Assembly: GCA_022843845.1 (NCBI GenBank)
Contig: JALHMW010000029.1
Span: 1 to 59,106, forward strand
Origin: Archangium sp.
GTDB lineage: Bacteria > Myxococcota > Myxococcia > Myxococcales > Myxococcaceae
Length of the DNA: 59,106 nt
Reading direction: 5' to 3'
This document shows positions 50,615 to 59,106 of the stretch, in pieces. How positions within the stretch are numbered: position 1 is the stretch's first letter; each line of letters starts with the position of its first letter. Below the pieces are notes generated by a model that was given only the letters and a program-made list of their open reading frames with translations, was not told the origin of the DNA and made no database searches. The position numbers were made by a program, and so were the translations under genes.

Positions 50615-52030
50615 TCAGCCAACCACGCCAGGCGCCAGCAGCGTCGTGCGGAGCAGCACGCTGGCGACCGTGAAGTAGACGACGATGCCGGTCACGTCGA
50701 CGATCGTCGCGACGAAGGGCGCCGAGGCGGCCGCAGGGTCGAACTCGAGACGCCGAAGGGCAAAGGGCAGCATGGCGCCGATCAGCGCACCGAAGAGCAC
50801 GACGCCGATCAGGCTCACCGAGACAGTCAACGCCACCAGCACGTAGTGCTCGCCGTAGCCCCGGCTGAAGACCCCGAGCCGGAACAGGTGCTCCCAGAGG
50901 ATCACGCGCGCGAAGCCGATCGTCGCCAGCATCACGCCGAGCATCAGCCCGCTGCGCGCCTCTTTCAGCGCGACCTTCCACCAGTCGCGCAGCTCGATCT
51001 GCCGCAGCGACAGCGCACGAATGATGAGCGACGTGGCCTGGCTGCCCGAGTTGCCACCCGACGCGATGATCAGCGGCAGGAACAGCGACAGCACGTCGGC
51101 GCGCAACAGCTCGTCCTGGAAGAACCCCATCGCGGTCGCCGTCAACATGCCGCCGATGAGGAGCACCGCGAGCCAGCCGCCGCGCTTCTTGAGCATCTCG
51201 AAGGCGCCGATCTCCATGTACGGGGCCTCGAGGGCCTCCATACCGCCGAGCTTCTGGATGTCTTCGGTGGCCTGCTCTTCCTGCACGTCGAGCACGTCGT
51301 CGGCGGTGATGATGCCCAGCAACGCGCCGCGCGTGTCGGTGACCGGGAGCGCCACGCGGTCGTACTTCTCGAACGTCGAGACGATCTCGTCCTTCGAGGC
51401 CGTGGCGGGGATCGACACCAGCGGGCGGGTGGGGAGCTCACCGACCCGCGCGTCAGGGGCCGCCATCACCAGCTCCGAGAGCCGCAGATCGGCCAGCAGC
51501 GAGTTCTTCTCGTCGACCAGATAGAGGACGTTGAGCGTCTCTCGGCCTCTGCCGTTGGCGCGCAGGTATGCGAGCCCCTCCGACGCGCTCATCGCGGGCT
51601 TCAGCGCGAGGTACTCGGGCGTCATGAAGCGACCGGCGGTGCCTTCGGCGTAGCCGAGCAGCTGCCGGGCGACCTTGAGCTCCTCGGGCTTGAGCGTCTC
51701 GAGCGCGCGGCGCGTCACCTCGGCCGGCAGCTCCTCGAAGAGGCGCGTGCGGTCGTCAGGCGCCATCTCGTTGAGCACGTTGGCCAGCTGCTCGCTGCCC
51801 AGCGTCTGCAGAATCTCGGTCTGTTGATCGAGCGGCAGGTACTCGAACGACACGCCCGCGGTGTCGCGCGGGAGGATACGGAAGATCACCCCTGAGTCTT
51901 CAGGCGGCAGATCGTGCAGCACCTCGGCGATGTCGGCGGGGTCGAGATCCTCGAACGCGATGCGAAGGGACTCCCAGTCCTTCTTCGCGATCAGCTCTTC
52001 GTAGTCTGCCTTGAGCAGGTGGCCGAGCAT
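50615..52030 (-). CDS. mgtE: Magnesium transporter MgtE
   Basis: 471 aa. The cytoplasmic MgtE-N domain (residues 1-130, IAEVLHDLPPEDSGVIFRIL) and two CBS domains (about 135-255, including IITADDVLDVQEEQ) precede five membrane helices from residue 285 (LAVLLIGGMLTATAMGFF, LFLPLIIASGGNSGSQATSL). The GGNSGSQ pore signature is intact. It is a Mg2+-gated channel. Its 107-base leader shows only a short GCTCCC/GGGAGC hairpin; I do not see a magnesium riboswitch. Confidence 0.95.
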   Translation of the reverse strand: MLGHLLKADYEELIAKKDWESLRIAFEDLDPADIAEVLHDLPPEDSGVIFRILPRDTAGVSFEYLPLDQQTEILQTLGSEQLANVLNEMAPDDRTRLFEELPAEVTRRALETLKPEELKVARQLLGYAEGTAGRFMTPEYLALKPAMSASEGLAYLRANGRGRETLNVLYLVDEKNSLLADLRLSELVMAAPDARVGELPTRPLVSIPATASKDEIVSTFEKYDRVALPVTDTRGALLGIITADDVLDVQEEQATEDIQKLGGMEALEAPYMEIGAFEMLKKRGGWLAVLLIGGMLTATAMGFFQDELLRADVLSLFLPLIIASGGNSGSQATSLIIRALSLRQIELRDWWKVALKEARSGLMLGVMLATIGFARVILWEHLFRLGVFSRGYGEHYVLVALTVSVSLIGVVLFGALIGAMLPFALRRLEFDPAAASAPFVATIVDVTGIVVYFTVASVLLRTTLLAPGVVG

Positions 52031-52137
52031 GAGGCTCCCAGTGGCTCCCCTGGGCCTTCAAGGGAGCGGGCGCCTTGTGCATCCGTCGCGCGTCTGACGC
52101 AAGCGCGCGCGGCGGGAGGCAGACGATTTCGAGCGCC

Positions 52138-52464
52138 TTACAGCTGCTTTTTGATCGCCTCTTCGAGCTTGGCCTTCGGCATCGCGCCGACCAGCTGCTC
52201 GACGACCTTGCCGCCCTTGAAGAGCAGGAGCGTGGGGATCGAGCGGATGCCGAACTGCTGGGCCACCTGCTGGCTCTCGTCGACGTCGACCTTCGCGATC
52301 TTGATCTTGCCCTTGTACTGCGTGGCCAGCTCCTCGAGCGCCGGGGCGATGGCGCGGCACGGCGCGCACCAGGTGGCCCAGAAGTCGACCAGCACTGGAA
52401 CGCTGGAATCGAGCACTTCGGCCTTGAACGAGGCATCCTGAACGGCGACGGTGTCTTTGCTCAT
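52138..52464 (-). CDS. trxA: Thioredoxin
   Basis: 108 aa with the active site [16 protein letters not shown] and the cis-Pro in [13 protein letters not shown], full length for TrxA. There is no signal peptide, so it is cytoplasmic. A purine-rich GGGGAAGGG lies upstream. It precedes mgtE with a 107-base gap. Confidence 0.95.
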   Translation of the reverse strand: MSKDTVAVQDASFKAEVLDSSVPVLVDFWATWCAPCRAIAPALEELATQYKGKIKIAKVDVDESQQVAQQFGIRSIPTLLLFKGGKVVEQLVGAMPKAKLEEAIKKQL

Positions 52465-52558
52465 CGAGTTGACCCTTCCCCCTCAGGGGGGCTTTGGTTG
52501 GCTGCTACAGCGTGTGTAATACGCAACTTCTGACCATGCAGGCTACGGAGTCGTCTTC

Positions 52559-52936
52559 GTGAAGCTCTTTCTCCCCCAAGCAGCCCTGGAAGAATGGATG
52601 ATGAGCGAGAAGGCCGACCTTCAAGACGGCAAGCTCGTCGTCAAAGAAGGTGGGTCCTCGACTCACCCAGCGGCGTCGGCGGTGCACTTCGTCAAGGTCG
52701 TCTCGGGCGAAGACACCAACAACCTCGTGGGGCGGGTGAAGACGACCGAGCAGATCCTCGCGCTCGGCGGCGAGCACATGGCCGACTCGGTCATCATGGG
52801 TGACAGCGCGTACGAGGTCGCCGAGGGCTACGTCACCGAGGTGGTGGCGCCCGCGCCGGCGAAGGCTGACCCGAAGAAGAAGGTCGCCAACCCCGAGGCC
52901 GATCTCCTCGCGGCGTTCATCCTCGACAAGCTGTAG
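52559..52936 (+). CDS. Conserved-looking hypothetical protein
   Basis: 125 aa from a GTG at 52559, with GGAG eight bases upstream. Residues 1-90 look like a compact beta-rich domain (GKLVVKEGGSSTHPAASAV, VVSGEDTNNLVGRVKTTEQI). A Pro/Lys-rich linker (PAPAKADPKKKVA) and a final helix (ADLLAAFILDKL) follow, a layout that suggests the last helix binds a partner. No family is recognised. It diverges from trxA and is 9 bases before the hemD-like gene, so it probably shares that transcript. Confidence 0.7.
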   Translation: MKLFLPQAALEEWMMSEKADLQDGKLVVKEGGSSTHPAASAVHFVKVVSGEDTNNLVGRVKTTEQILALGGEHMADSVIMGDSAYEVAEGYVTEVVAPAPAKADPKKKVANPEADLLAAFILDKL

Positions 52937-52945
52937 GTCGGGCCG

Positions 52946-53668
52946 ATGACGACCGTTCTCTTGCTTCGCGAGCCGTCGGAGGTGCGCGATCTGACGTGGC
53001 TCCTCGAGGAGGAGGGCGCGCAGGTGCTGCACTGGCCGCTGCTCTCGGTGTCGCTGCTCGTGGTTCCCTCGACCCAGGCGCTCGGAGAACAGCTCGGTCG
53101 CTTCAGCTGGGTGATCCCCGAGTCGCCCACGGCCGTCCGCGTGCTCGCGGAGCTGGTGCGGGCCACCGGCGCGCGGAGCCCCGCTCAACGGGCAGCCTTC
53201 CTCGCCCCGAGCCTCGACACGGTGCGAGCGCTTGGGCGGCACGGCTGGGAAGCCCGCCACGTGCTGCCTGAACGGGCGGAGGGCCGGCTCGAGACGCTCT
53301 CGTCGCTGCTCCACGAAGATGACGAGGTGCTCTGGGTGGGCGGCCCGCGCGAGGCACAGTGGCGTGAGGTGCTCTCGCAGGTGCCAGGCCGAACGACGCT
53401 GGTGCGGCTCTACGATGAGATCGAAGCCGCCGCGCCGCCAGAGCTGCCCGGCGGAACGGTTGTGGTCGTGCACTCGCCGTCGGCAGCCGAAGCGCTCGCG
53501 GCGTCGACCGAAGCCGACTGGCGAGCCCGTCACCGCGTCGTCGCGAGCGGCCCGACGACGTCTTCGGCGCTCCAGGAACTCGGCGTCACCATCGCGGCGG
53601 TCGCCACCCGGCCGACGACCGAAGGGCTCTTCGAAGCTGCCCGCGAGGCCCTCGAAGGCCAACCCTGA
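52946..53668 (+). CDS. hemD: Uroporphyrinogen-III synthase-like protein
   Basis: 240 aa with the two-lobe HemD pattern: VLLLREPSEVRDLTWLLEE at the start, FSWVIPESPTAVRVLAEL in the first lobe, and VVVVHSPSAAEALAAS and VASGPTTSSALQELGV in the second. HemD sequences vary widely and these hallmark stretches fit well. It would close the tetrapyrrole ring for heme and related cofactors. No other hem genes are adjacent. Confidence 0.8.
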   Translation: MTTVLLLREPSEVRDLTWLLEEEGAQVLHWPLLSVSLLVVPSTQALGEQLGRFSWVIPESPTAVRVLAELVRATGARSPAQRAAFLAPSLDTVRALGRHGWEARHVLPERAEGRLETLSSLLHEDDEVLWVGGPREAQWREVLSQVPGRTTLVRLYDEIEAAAPPELPGGTVVVVHSPSAAEALAASTEADWRARHRVVASGPTTSSALQELGVTIAAVATRPTTEGLFEAAREALEGQP

Positions 53669-53739
53669 AGGCATGCCGCCGAAGGCCGCCTGAAAAATCA
53701 GCTACGCTCCACTCAGGGCCATTCGAGGAGGCAGTACCG

Positions 53740-54264
53740 ATGACGAGGCGATTCCTTCTGCTGGCGCTGGTGCCATTCGTTGGCCTGGCCACCACCCAGA
53801 TCCCTCACACCGTTCCGCAGCGAGCGATGGCGTCTGATCGCGTGGCGGTCGTCGAGGTCATCGAGCGCAAGACGGTGAGCGACCCCGCCGACCCGCGCCG
53901 CATCAAGACGCACACCCAACTGCAGGTTCGCGAGAACGTGCGCGGCACCGGCCCGTCGAGCGTCACCCTGGTGCAGCTGGGCGGAACGCTCGGGCAGCAG
54001 AGCGTCATCATTCCAGGCGACGCGGAGTTCACGATCGGCGAGCGCGCGCTCGTCTTCCTGCACTGCACGCTCCCTGAGCGCTGCTACCTGGTCGCGATGG
54101 GCGAGGGGAAGCTGCCCATCGTCGACACAGACAAGGTCGTCGTGCACGACATGGTGACGGATGAGTTCTCACGCCGCGCTTTGCGCGAGCTGATCGCCGA
54201 GCTGCGCGCGTTGCCGCCGGGGAAGGTGCTCGGTCCGGGCGCTGCGCCGGGAGCGAGGCGATGA
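53740..54264 (+). CDS. Exported protein of unknown function coupled to a metalloprotease
   Basis: 174 aa behind GAGGAGG. A signal peptide (RFLLLALVPFVGLATT) precedes a beta-rich domain (VAVVEVIERKTV, LQVRENVRGTGPSSVTLVQL, GERALVFLHC) with two nearby Cys (HCTLPERC). The ATGA overlap with the metzincin gene suggests it is a chaperone, inhibitor or substrate carrier for that protease. No family is recognised. Confidence 0.75.
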   Translation: MTRRFLLLALVPFVGLATTQIPHTVPQRAMASDRVAVVEVIERKTVSDPADPRRIKTHTQLQVRENVRGTGPSSVTLVQLGGTLGQQSVIIPGDAEFTIGERALVFLHCTLPERCYLVAMGEGKLPIVDTDKVVVHDMVTDEFSRRALRELIAELRALPPGKVLGPGAAPGARR

Positions 54265-56024
54265 CACGCCTTCAAGCGCTCGTCGTCAGCGCGGCGCTCG
54301 GGCTCGCCACCACCGCAGCCGCGCAGGACCCGAAGTACCTGCCGTTTCGCATGGTGTCGACGGCCCAGAGCCCCTTCCGGTACTACATCGACAACCGGGT
54401 CGCGGCGCCTGCGGGCTTCTCGATCGCGGCTTCGAGACCCGCCATCGAAGCCGCCTGGGCTCAATGGAACGGCACCACGTGCGCCATGCCCAAGGCCGAG
54501 AGTCAGGGCTACACCGGCGCGACCGTTCCGAACCCGAACGACCGGTTCGACGCCTTCAACGTCACGCCGGTCTGGGTCACCGTCAGCGGCGATCCCGACG
54601 CGCGCGAGCTGCTCAGCAACGGCTTCACCGTCGGAATCGCCATGCCACAGGCGTACGGCGGGCTGCTGCAGACGTGCGACATCTTCCTCAACGCCCTCGG
54701 GCTCTACACCTACAGCACCGCGACGCCGACGCCGGCCACGGACATCGACATTCAGTCGCTGATGACCCACGAAGCAGGCCACTGCCTCGGGCTCGATCAC
54801 TTCGGTCTCGGCGTGATGCAGCAGTCTCTGTATCGCGGTGAGCAGAGTCGCTTCCTGACGCAGCTCGACGTTCGCGGCATCTGCGAACGAAACCCGGCGT
54901 TCGGCAAGGCCGGCGCGCAGTGCTTCGCCGATGGTGGCTGCGACATCGACCTCACGTGCATCAACCGCACAGGGTCGGTCGGGCCGCCGCGCTACTGCGC
55001 CAACGCCTGCGTCCCCAACACCGTTCCGTGTGCGGTGCCGCTGGGCTGTGACCCCACGACGGCCGTCCCACGCACGACCCACGCCTGTCAGTACCCCAAC
55101 TCGGGAATCACGCAGATCGGCAGCGCCTGCACGATCTCGTCGCAGTGCGGCTCTGCCATCGGAAGCTGCCTGGCTCCAGACGTGAACCCGTCGGGAACCC
55201 CGGTCTGGCAGGGCGGGTACTGCACGCAGGGGTGTGAGATCGGCCAGCCAGCCTGCCCGACCGGCTCGAACTGCCTCCCTTCGTCATCCAACACCCGTCT
55301 GTGCATTGCGAGCTGTCGAGTCGGTCTGGCTGACTGTCGGCCCGGCTACTCCTGCGACACGCTGAGCGCGACCTCGGGAAACGCGGGCGTCTGTCTTCCC
55401 AGCTGCCGTGTCGAGGCCGACTGCATCGACCCCGTCGTCAATGGGCAGGTCGTCGACTACGACTGCCGGCCATGCGACGGCCGGTGCGTGCCCAAGCAGA
55501 CGCCAGGCGTTGGCGTGGGGACGCAGTGCAACCAGGACACGCAGTGCGGCTTCGGGCAGGTGTGCCGTCAGGCCGATCGGCGGTTTGCCGCGAAGCAGTG
55601 CACGCAGAGCTGCGCGCGTGGGTGCGCGACCTGTCCAGCAGGAGCGGCGTGCGTGCCCGACGATCGCGGCGAGCTGTTCTGCCTCAAGACGTGCTCCGGC
55701 CCCCGGAGCTGCGGCCAGGGCCTGCGCTGCGCCGACTACCCGGGCGTGAAGGCCTGCATCCCCGCCTGCCAGGCCAACACCGACTGCCCGGTGGGCCAGT
55801 CCTGTCAGGACCAGGAGTGCGTGCTGCCGATCGACCCCGACGACGCGGGGTGCGGCACCTTCTGCGTGGTGCCCGACGCCGGGAGGCCCTTCATACCCCG
55901 GCCTGACGGTGGCGTGATGAACGGGGGAGGCAACGCCGGGTGCGCTTGTTCGACGGCGAGCGCGTTCGGCCCCATGCTGGCGCTCGCCATGCTGGGTCTG
56001 GTCGCGAGGAGGCGCCGTCGGTGA
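54261..56024 (+). CDS. Secreted metzincin-type metalloprotease with MYXO-CTERM-like tail
   Basis: 587 aa. A signal peptide (RLQALVVSAALGLATTAAA) precedes a matrixin-like domain with H170-E171-x-x-H174-x5-H180 (MTHEAGHCLGLDHF) and a Met-turn at M186 (GVMQQSL). After residue 210 come many Cys-rich EGF-like units (DGGCDIDLTC, DTQCGFGQVC, CGQGLRCADYPG). The C-terminus GCACSTASAFGPMLAL with RRRRR matches the MYXO-CTERM sorting signal, so it is likely anchored or processed at the surface. It overlaps both its neighbours by four bases. Confidence 0.88.
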   Translation: MTRLQALVVSAALGLATTAAAQDPKYLPFRMVSTAQSPFRYYIDNRVAAPAGFSIAASRPAIEAAWAQWNGTTCAMPKAESQGYTGATVPNPNDRFDAFNVTPVWVTVSGDPDARELLSNGFTVGIAMPQAYGGLLQTCDIFLNALGLYTYSTATPTPATDIDIQSLMTHEAGHCLGLDHFGLGVMQQSLYRGEQSRFLTQLDVRGICERNPAFGKAGAQCFADGGCDIDLTCINRTGSVGPPRYCANACVPNTVPCAVPLGCDPTTAVPRTTHACQYPNSGITQIGSACTISSQCGSAIGSCLAPDVNPSGTPVWQGGYCTQGCEIGQPACPTGSNCLPSSSNTRLCIASCRVGLADCRPGYSCDTLSATSGNAGVCLPSCRVEADCIDPVVNGQVVDYDCRPCDGRCVPKQTPGVGVGTQCNQDTQCGFGQVCRQADRRFAAKQCTQSCARGCATCPAGAACVPDDRGELFCLKTCSGPRSCGQGLRCADYPGVKACIPACQANTDCPVGQSCQDQECVLPIDPDDAGCGTFCVVPDAGRPFIPRPDGGVMNGGGNAGCACSTASAFGPMLALAMLGLVARRRRR

Positions 56025-57844
56025 CGAAGCTCGAAGACAGCACCCGCCGCGCCCACGACTTCTCGCTCAAGTTCGTCCTCGACGCCCTCGTCGAGGCGAA
56101 GCTGCTCACGAAGAGTCAGGCCGGCGACGTGCTTCAGCGCGAAGCCCAGGCTCGCAAACGCGTCACCAAGGTGGCCGGTGACGAGAAGTACGACGTCTCG
56201 CCGATCGAGATCATCGCGCTGTTCCAGGTACCGCTGCCAGGCCGGCCGGGTGAGTTGCTCGATCAAGATCGCATCACCGAGGTGGCCGCCGCGGCCGCGA
56301 AGGTGCCCTACAAGAAGATCGACGCGCTCCGGCTCGACATGAACCTGGCGGCGCGCACCATCTCGAAGCCCTTCGCCACCCGGCACTGTCTGCTGCCGCT
56401 CGAAGGTGGCGGTGCGGGAGCTCCGCTGCTCGTCGCCGTCGCCAACCCGTTCGATCGCGCGCTCTTCGAGAACCTCGAGCGGCTGGTGAACTGCCCCATC
56501 TCGCCGGTGCTCTCGGCCAAGCAGGACATCCTGAAGGGCATCGCAGACGTCTACGGCTTCCGCCGAACGCTCGCGGCCGCGGCCGACGAGTTCGCGGTGT
56601 CAGGCGCTGGCGTGTCGAACTTCGAGCAGCTCGTCACGCTCTCGAGCACCTCGAACAAAGAGCTCGCGCCCGAAGACAACTCCATCATCCAGGCCGTCGA
56701 GCACCTGCTCCGGTCGGCCTTCGACAACCGCGCGAGCGACATTCACATCGAGCCCAAGCGCGACAAGTCGATCGTGCGCTTCCGCATCGACGGCGTCCTG
56801 CACGGCGTCTACACGCTGCCGCAGCAGGTGCACGCGCCGGTCATCTCGCGGGTGAAGATGATCTCCCGCATCGACATCAGCGAGAAGCGCAAGCCGCAAG
56901 ACGGCCGCATCAAGATCGATCGCGACGGCCATGAGGTCGAGATTCGCGTGTCGACGCTGCCGACCGCCTTCGGTGAGAAGGTCGTCATGCGCATCTTCGA
57001 CCCCGAGACGCTGGTGGTCGACATCGCCGCGCTGGGGTTCGACCCGACCGAGAAGCAGCACTTCGAGTCGTGGATCGCCGAGCCGCACGGCCTCATCCTC
57101 GTCACGGGCCCCACCGGCTCGGGCAAGACGACGACGCTCTACTCGGCGCTCAAGGCGCTCGCCGGCCCCGACGTCAACGTCACCACCATCGAAGACCCGA
57201 TTGAAATGGTGTGGGACGCGTTCAACCAGACGCAGGTGCAGCCGAAGATCGGCCTCGATTTCGCGAACGCGCTCCGCCACATCCTCCGGCAGGATCCCGA
57301 CATCATCATGGTCGGCGAGATTCGCGATCCTGAGACGGCCGAGAACGCGATTCAGTCGGCGCTCACTGGCCACCTCGTGCTGTCGACGTTGCACACCAAC
57401 GACTCGGTCGGCGCGATCGGCCGCATGCTCGATCTCGAGGTGCCGGCCTTTCTGCTCGCCTCCAGCGTGCTCGGCGTGATGGCCCAGCGCCTCGTGCGCC
57501 GCATCTGCCCGTCGTGCAGCGCGCCCATCACCCTGTCTCAGGCGCAGCTCGACGCGCTCAAGTGCCCGATGCCGACCGATCTCGGGCCGCCGCAGTTCAA
57601 GAAGGGCACCGGCTGCGTGAAGTGTCGCGGCACGGGCTATCGCGGGCGAACGGCCGTCTTCGAGATCTTCACTGCGACGTCGGAGATCAAGTCGCTCATC
57701 ACGCGCAAGGCTCCGTACCAGGCGCTCGTCGAAGAGGGCCGGAAGGCCGGCATGCGCACGCTGCGTGAGGCCGCGGTGCGTAAGCTCTACGAAGGCGTCA
57801 CGGGCTTCGAGGAGGTGCTGCGCATGACGACGGGCCTCGAGTAG
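56021..57844 (+). CDS. GspE/PilB-family secretion ATPase
   Basis: 607 aa from a GTG that overlaps the protease stop (GTGA). An N-terminal T2SSE-N-like domain (residues 1-200) precedes the ATPase: NRASDIHIEPKRDKSIVRFR, Walker A VTGPTGSGKTTTLYS, Walker B and Asp box DPDIIMVGEIRDPET, TGHLVLSTLHTND, and a zinc site CPSC with CVKC. It powers a type II secretion or type IV pilus-like machine at the inner membrane. No other pil or gsp genes are present. Translational coupling to a secreted protease is unusual. Confidence 0.9.
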   Translation: MTKLEDSTRRAHDFSLKFVLDALVEAKLLTKSQAGDVLQREAQARKRVTKVAGDEKYDVSPIEIIALFQVPLPGRPGELLDQDRITEVAAAAAKVPYKKIDALRLDMNLAARTISKPFATRHCLLPLEGGGAGAPLLVAVANPFDRALFENLERLVNCPISPVLSAKQDILKGIADVYGFRRTLAAAADEFAVSGAGVSNFEQLVTLSSTSNKELAPEDNSIIQAVEHLLRSAFDNRASDIHIEPKRDKSIVRFRIDGVLHGVYTLPQQVHAPVISRVKMISRIDISEKRKPQDGRIKIDRDGHEVEIRVSTLPTAFGEKVVMRIFDPETLVVDIAALGFDPTEKQHFESWIAEPHGLILVTGPTGSGKTTTLYSALKALAGPDVNVTTIEDPIEMVWDAFNQTQVQPKIGLDFANALRHILRQDPDIIMVGEIRDPETAENAIQSALTGHLVLSTLHTNDSVGAIGRMLDLEVPAFLLASSVLGVMAQRLVRRICPSCSAPITLSQAQLDALKCPMPTDLGPPQFKKGTGCVKCRGTGYRGRTAVFEIFTATSEIKSLITRKAPYQALVEEGRKAGMRTLREAAVRKLYEGVTGFEEVLRMTTGLE

Positions 57845-57884
57845 CGCCCGCGCTGCTCGTTCGCGCGCGGCGCCTCGTGCTGGG

Positions 57885-59106
57885 TCAGGGGCAGGCGGGC
57901 TTGGACACATGCGCGCCCGAGAGACCGACAGTGCCGAGGCACGACCGGGAGGCGTTGATGCGAATGCGCCCGAGGCCGCCGCCACCGCCGCCTCCTCCGC
58001 CGATTTGCTGATCGACGCCCTGGGTGCCTGTCGAGGCGTTCGCAGTGGAGAAAGCTCCTGAACCGCCGGGCCCGGCGTATTGAGGGCCGACGCCTCCGCT
58101 CGCGACGGCCCCGGTTCGACCATCGTCACCATTGGTGCCGTCGCCCGTGTCGTCGGAGCCGCTCCCGCCGCCACCCCCGTTGACCTGCAACTGCGCCGCG
58201 GCCGCCACCTCGACGGTCTGTGCCTCGAGGAGCAGGGCGCCGCCGCTTCCGCCACCACCGCCACCGCGGCCCAGCAGCCCTTGCGTCCCTCTCGTTCCAC
58301 GTCTGCCGCCGCCGCCGTGCGCCTCCAACCGACCGCCCACGAAGAGCCGGCCGGCTGCCGACACCTGAAGTGCGCCGCCGCCTGCGCCTCCGACGCCGCC
58401 CGTCTGGCTTCCGGAGCCCGCACCGCCCTGGCCGCCCGGGCAGCCACCACGAAGCGGTCGAAGGTCGGGCATTCCGGCGATGGAGGACGCCGCACCGGCT
58501 GGTCCACCCATGACGTCCTTGTTGGAGCCTCGCCCGCCAGGAGCGCCGGCGGTTCCGAAGCCGCCCCCTCCACCGCCTCCGCCGCCAGCCTGACTCATGG
58601 TGCTGTACGTGCCGCCGAGTCCGCCGACGCCCATCGAACAGAGGTTGAGGTGGCTGCCTGGCCCGGCGGTCGAGCCGCTCGCGCTGGCCTGAACGCCGCC
58701 ATCGATGAGGGCATCTCCGTAGACGGCGAGGATGAGGGGGTGGTCTCCGACGACGGTGAGTGAACCGCCGCTGCTCACGAGCAGCGACGTCATCGCGAGA
58801 ATGACCGTCCCTCCGTCTTCAGTCCCCGTCGAGGGGCGTCCGTTCCCGCACCAGGTCGGCGGCGTCGCGCTCTGGGTCGAGGTGTCGAAGGTGACGGCGC
58901 AGGTGATGGTGACGGCGCCGGCGTCGAGGGCGCGCGCGACGTGTGCGTTCGAATCGAAGTTGCTCGGTGTGTAGGGGAATCCGGGCAGGCCAGCGTCTGC
59001 AGCCGCGCCGCCTGCGTCCCCACCAGCAGCCGCGCCGCCTGCGCGACCACCAGCAGCCGCGCCGCCTGCCGAGCCACCTGCAGCCGCGCCGCCTGCCGAG
59101 CCACCT
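57885..59106 (-). CDS. Gly-rich surface protein with G/A/S linker (5' end cut by right edge)
   Basis: The frame is open to the right edge, so the start and signal peptide are missing. It begins with four GGSAGGAAA-like units. Then comes a beta-rich part (VTITCAVTFDTSTQSATPPTWCGNG, split here as VTITCAVTFDT and PPTWCGNG) and a very Gly-rich stretch (GGGGGGGGGFGTAGAPGG, GGAGGGALQVSAAG). It ends LGRIRINASRSCLG and THVSKPACP-like residues with a final Cys pair. Such proteins are common on myxobacterial surfaces and probably form Gly-rich sheets. No enzyme motif is seen. Confidence 0.7.
   Translation of the reverse strand, partial: GGSAGGAAAGGSAGGAAAGGRAGGAAAGGDAGGAAADAGLPGFPYTPSNFDSNAHVARALDAGAVTITCAVTFDTSTQSATPPTWCGNGRPSTGTEDGGTVILAMTSLLVSSGGSLTVVGDHPLILAVYGDALIDGGVQASASGSTAGPGSHLNLCSMGVGGLGGTYSTMSQAGGGGGGGGGFGTAGAPGGRGSNKDVMGGPAGAASSIAGMPDLRPLRGGCPGGQGGAGSGSQTGGVGGAGGGALQVSAAGRLFVGGRLEAHGGGGRRGTRGTQGLLGRGGGGGGSGGALLLEAQTVEVAAAAQLQVNGGGGGSGSDDTGDGTNGDDGRTGAVASGGVGPQYAGPGGSGAFSTANASTGTQGVDQQIGGGGGGGGGLGRIRINASRSCLGTVGLSGAHVSKPACP
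59003..59106 (-). repeat. 27-bp tandem repeat coding a G/A/S linker
   Basis: Nearly four copies of a 27-bp unit (ccgcgccgcctgc...caccagcag on the plus strand) start at 59003, 59030, 59057 and 59084; the last is cut by the window edge. On the minus strand each encodes GG-x-AGGAAA. Confidence 0.9.

Noticed and set aside
52031..52137. Possible magnesium riboswitch upstream of mgtE
   Set aside because: Only a single GCTCCC/GGGAGC hairpin is visible; no multi-stem architecture or terminator switch could be made out.

Overview
The window reads as one piece of a high-GC myxobacterial (Myxococcota) chromosome. The sequence evidence is a MYXO-CTERM-type tail on a secreted metalloprotease, a Cys-rich DVDCGG repeat block, delta-60 repeats, long Gly/Ala/Ser linkers behind lipoprotein signals, very strong G/C preference at third codon positions, and the gene order yceD-rpmF / fabH-fabD-fabG-acpP-fabF / rpiB-glyA-nrdR-ribD. 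I cannot name a genus. No rRNA, tRNA, CRISPR array or transposase was seen. Both edges lie inside short tandem repeats that code for linker peptides, so the window is probably a whole contig that ended at those repeats.

Layout. 1-2.4 kb: end of a secreted carbohydrate-binding-like protein, then an isochorismatase-fold hydrolase coupled to a Rieske protein. 2.4-13.8 kb (minus strand): a four-gene surface-protein operon with a 1311-aa lipoprotein (papain-like domain, Cys-rich block, Ig-like repeats, delta-60 propeller), a roughly 1600-aa lectin-like lipoprotein, a vitellogenin/HEAT-like protein and a small lipoprotein. 13.9-15.7 kb: a LysR regulator divergent from an NAD(P)-binding oxidoreductase, with a palindromic T-N11-A site between them. 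15.7-19.6 kb: a pterin cluster (pteridine-reductase-like SDR, FolB fused to a cupin, QueD/PTPS, a divergent FolE, a GlcD-type oxidase). 19.7-24.6 kb: an RpoH-like sigma factor, a TPR-like protein, an acyl-CoA synthetase, an alpha/beta hydrolase lipoprotein and tatA.

24.7-34.4 kb is a phosphate-related block: ppk and ppx diverge; a GT21-type glycosyltransferase, a 35-aa membrane peptide and a metallophosphoesterase form a coupled operon; two PhoB-like regulators, a second metallophosphoesterase and a soluble PhoR follow. Three 11-bp-phased repeats resembling a Pho box sit in front of the glycosyltransferase operon. This suggests a phosphate-starvation membrane-lipid remodelling module and is the best candidate for an undescribed system here.

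34.4-47.8 kb: a PilZ protein, two envelope proteins, then fatty-acid synthesis and one-carbon/riboflavin housekeeping genes. Between fabD and fabG lies a non-conserved insert of about 1.35 kb with poorer codon adaptation. It carries a predicted membrane protein and, on the opposite strand, a lipoprotein with a Kunitz/BPTI-type inhibitor domain. 47.8-59.1 kb: an unassigned hairpin-rich gap, a repeat-rich lipoprotein, a lipoprotein version of the ArsC/LMW-phosphatase fold, mgtE, trxA, a hemD-like gene, a metzincin protease operon ending in a PilB/GspE-type ATPase, and a Gly-rich surface protein cut by the right edge.

Many neighbouring genes overlap by ATGA, GTGA or TGATG. I used these overlaps to choose starts.
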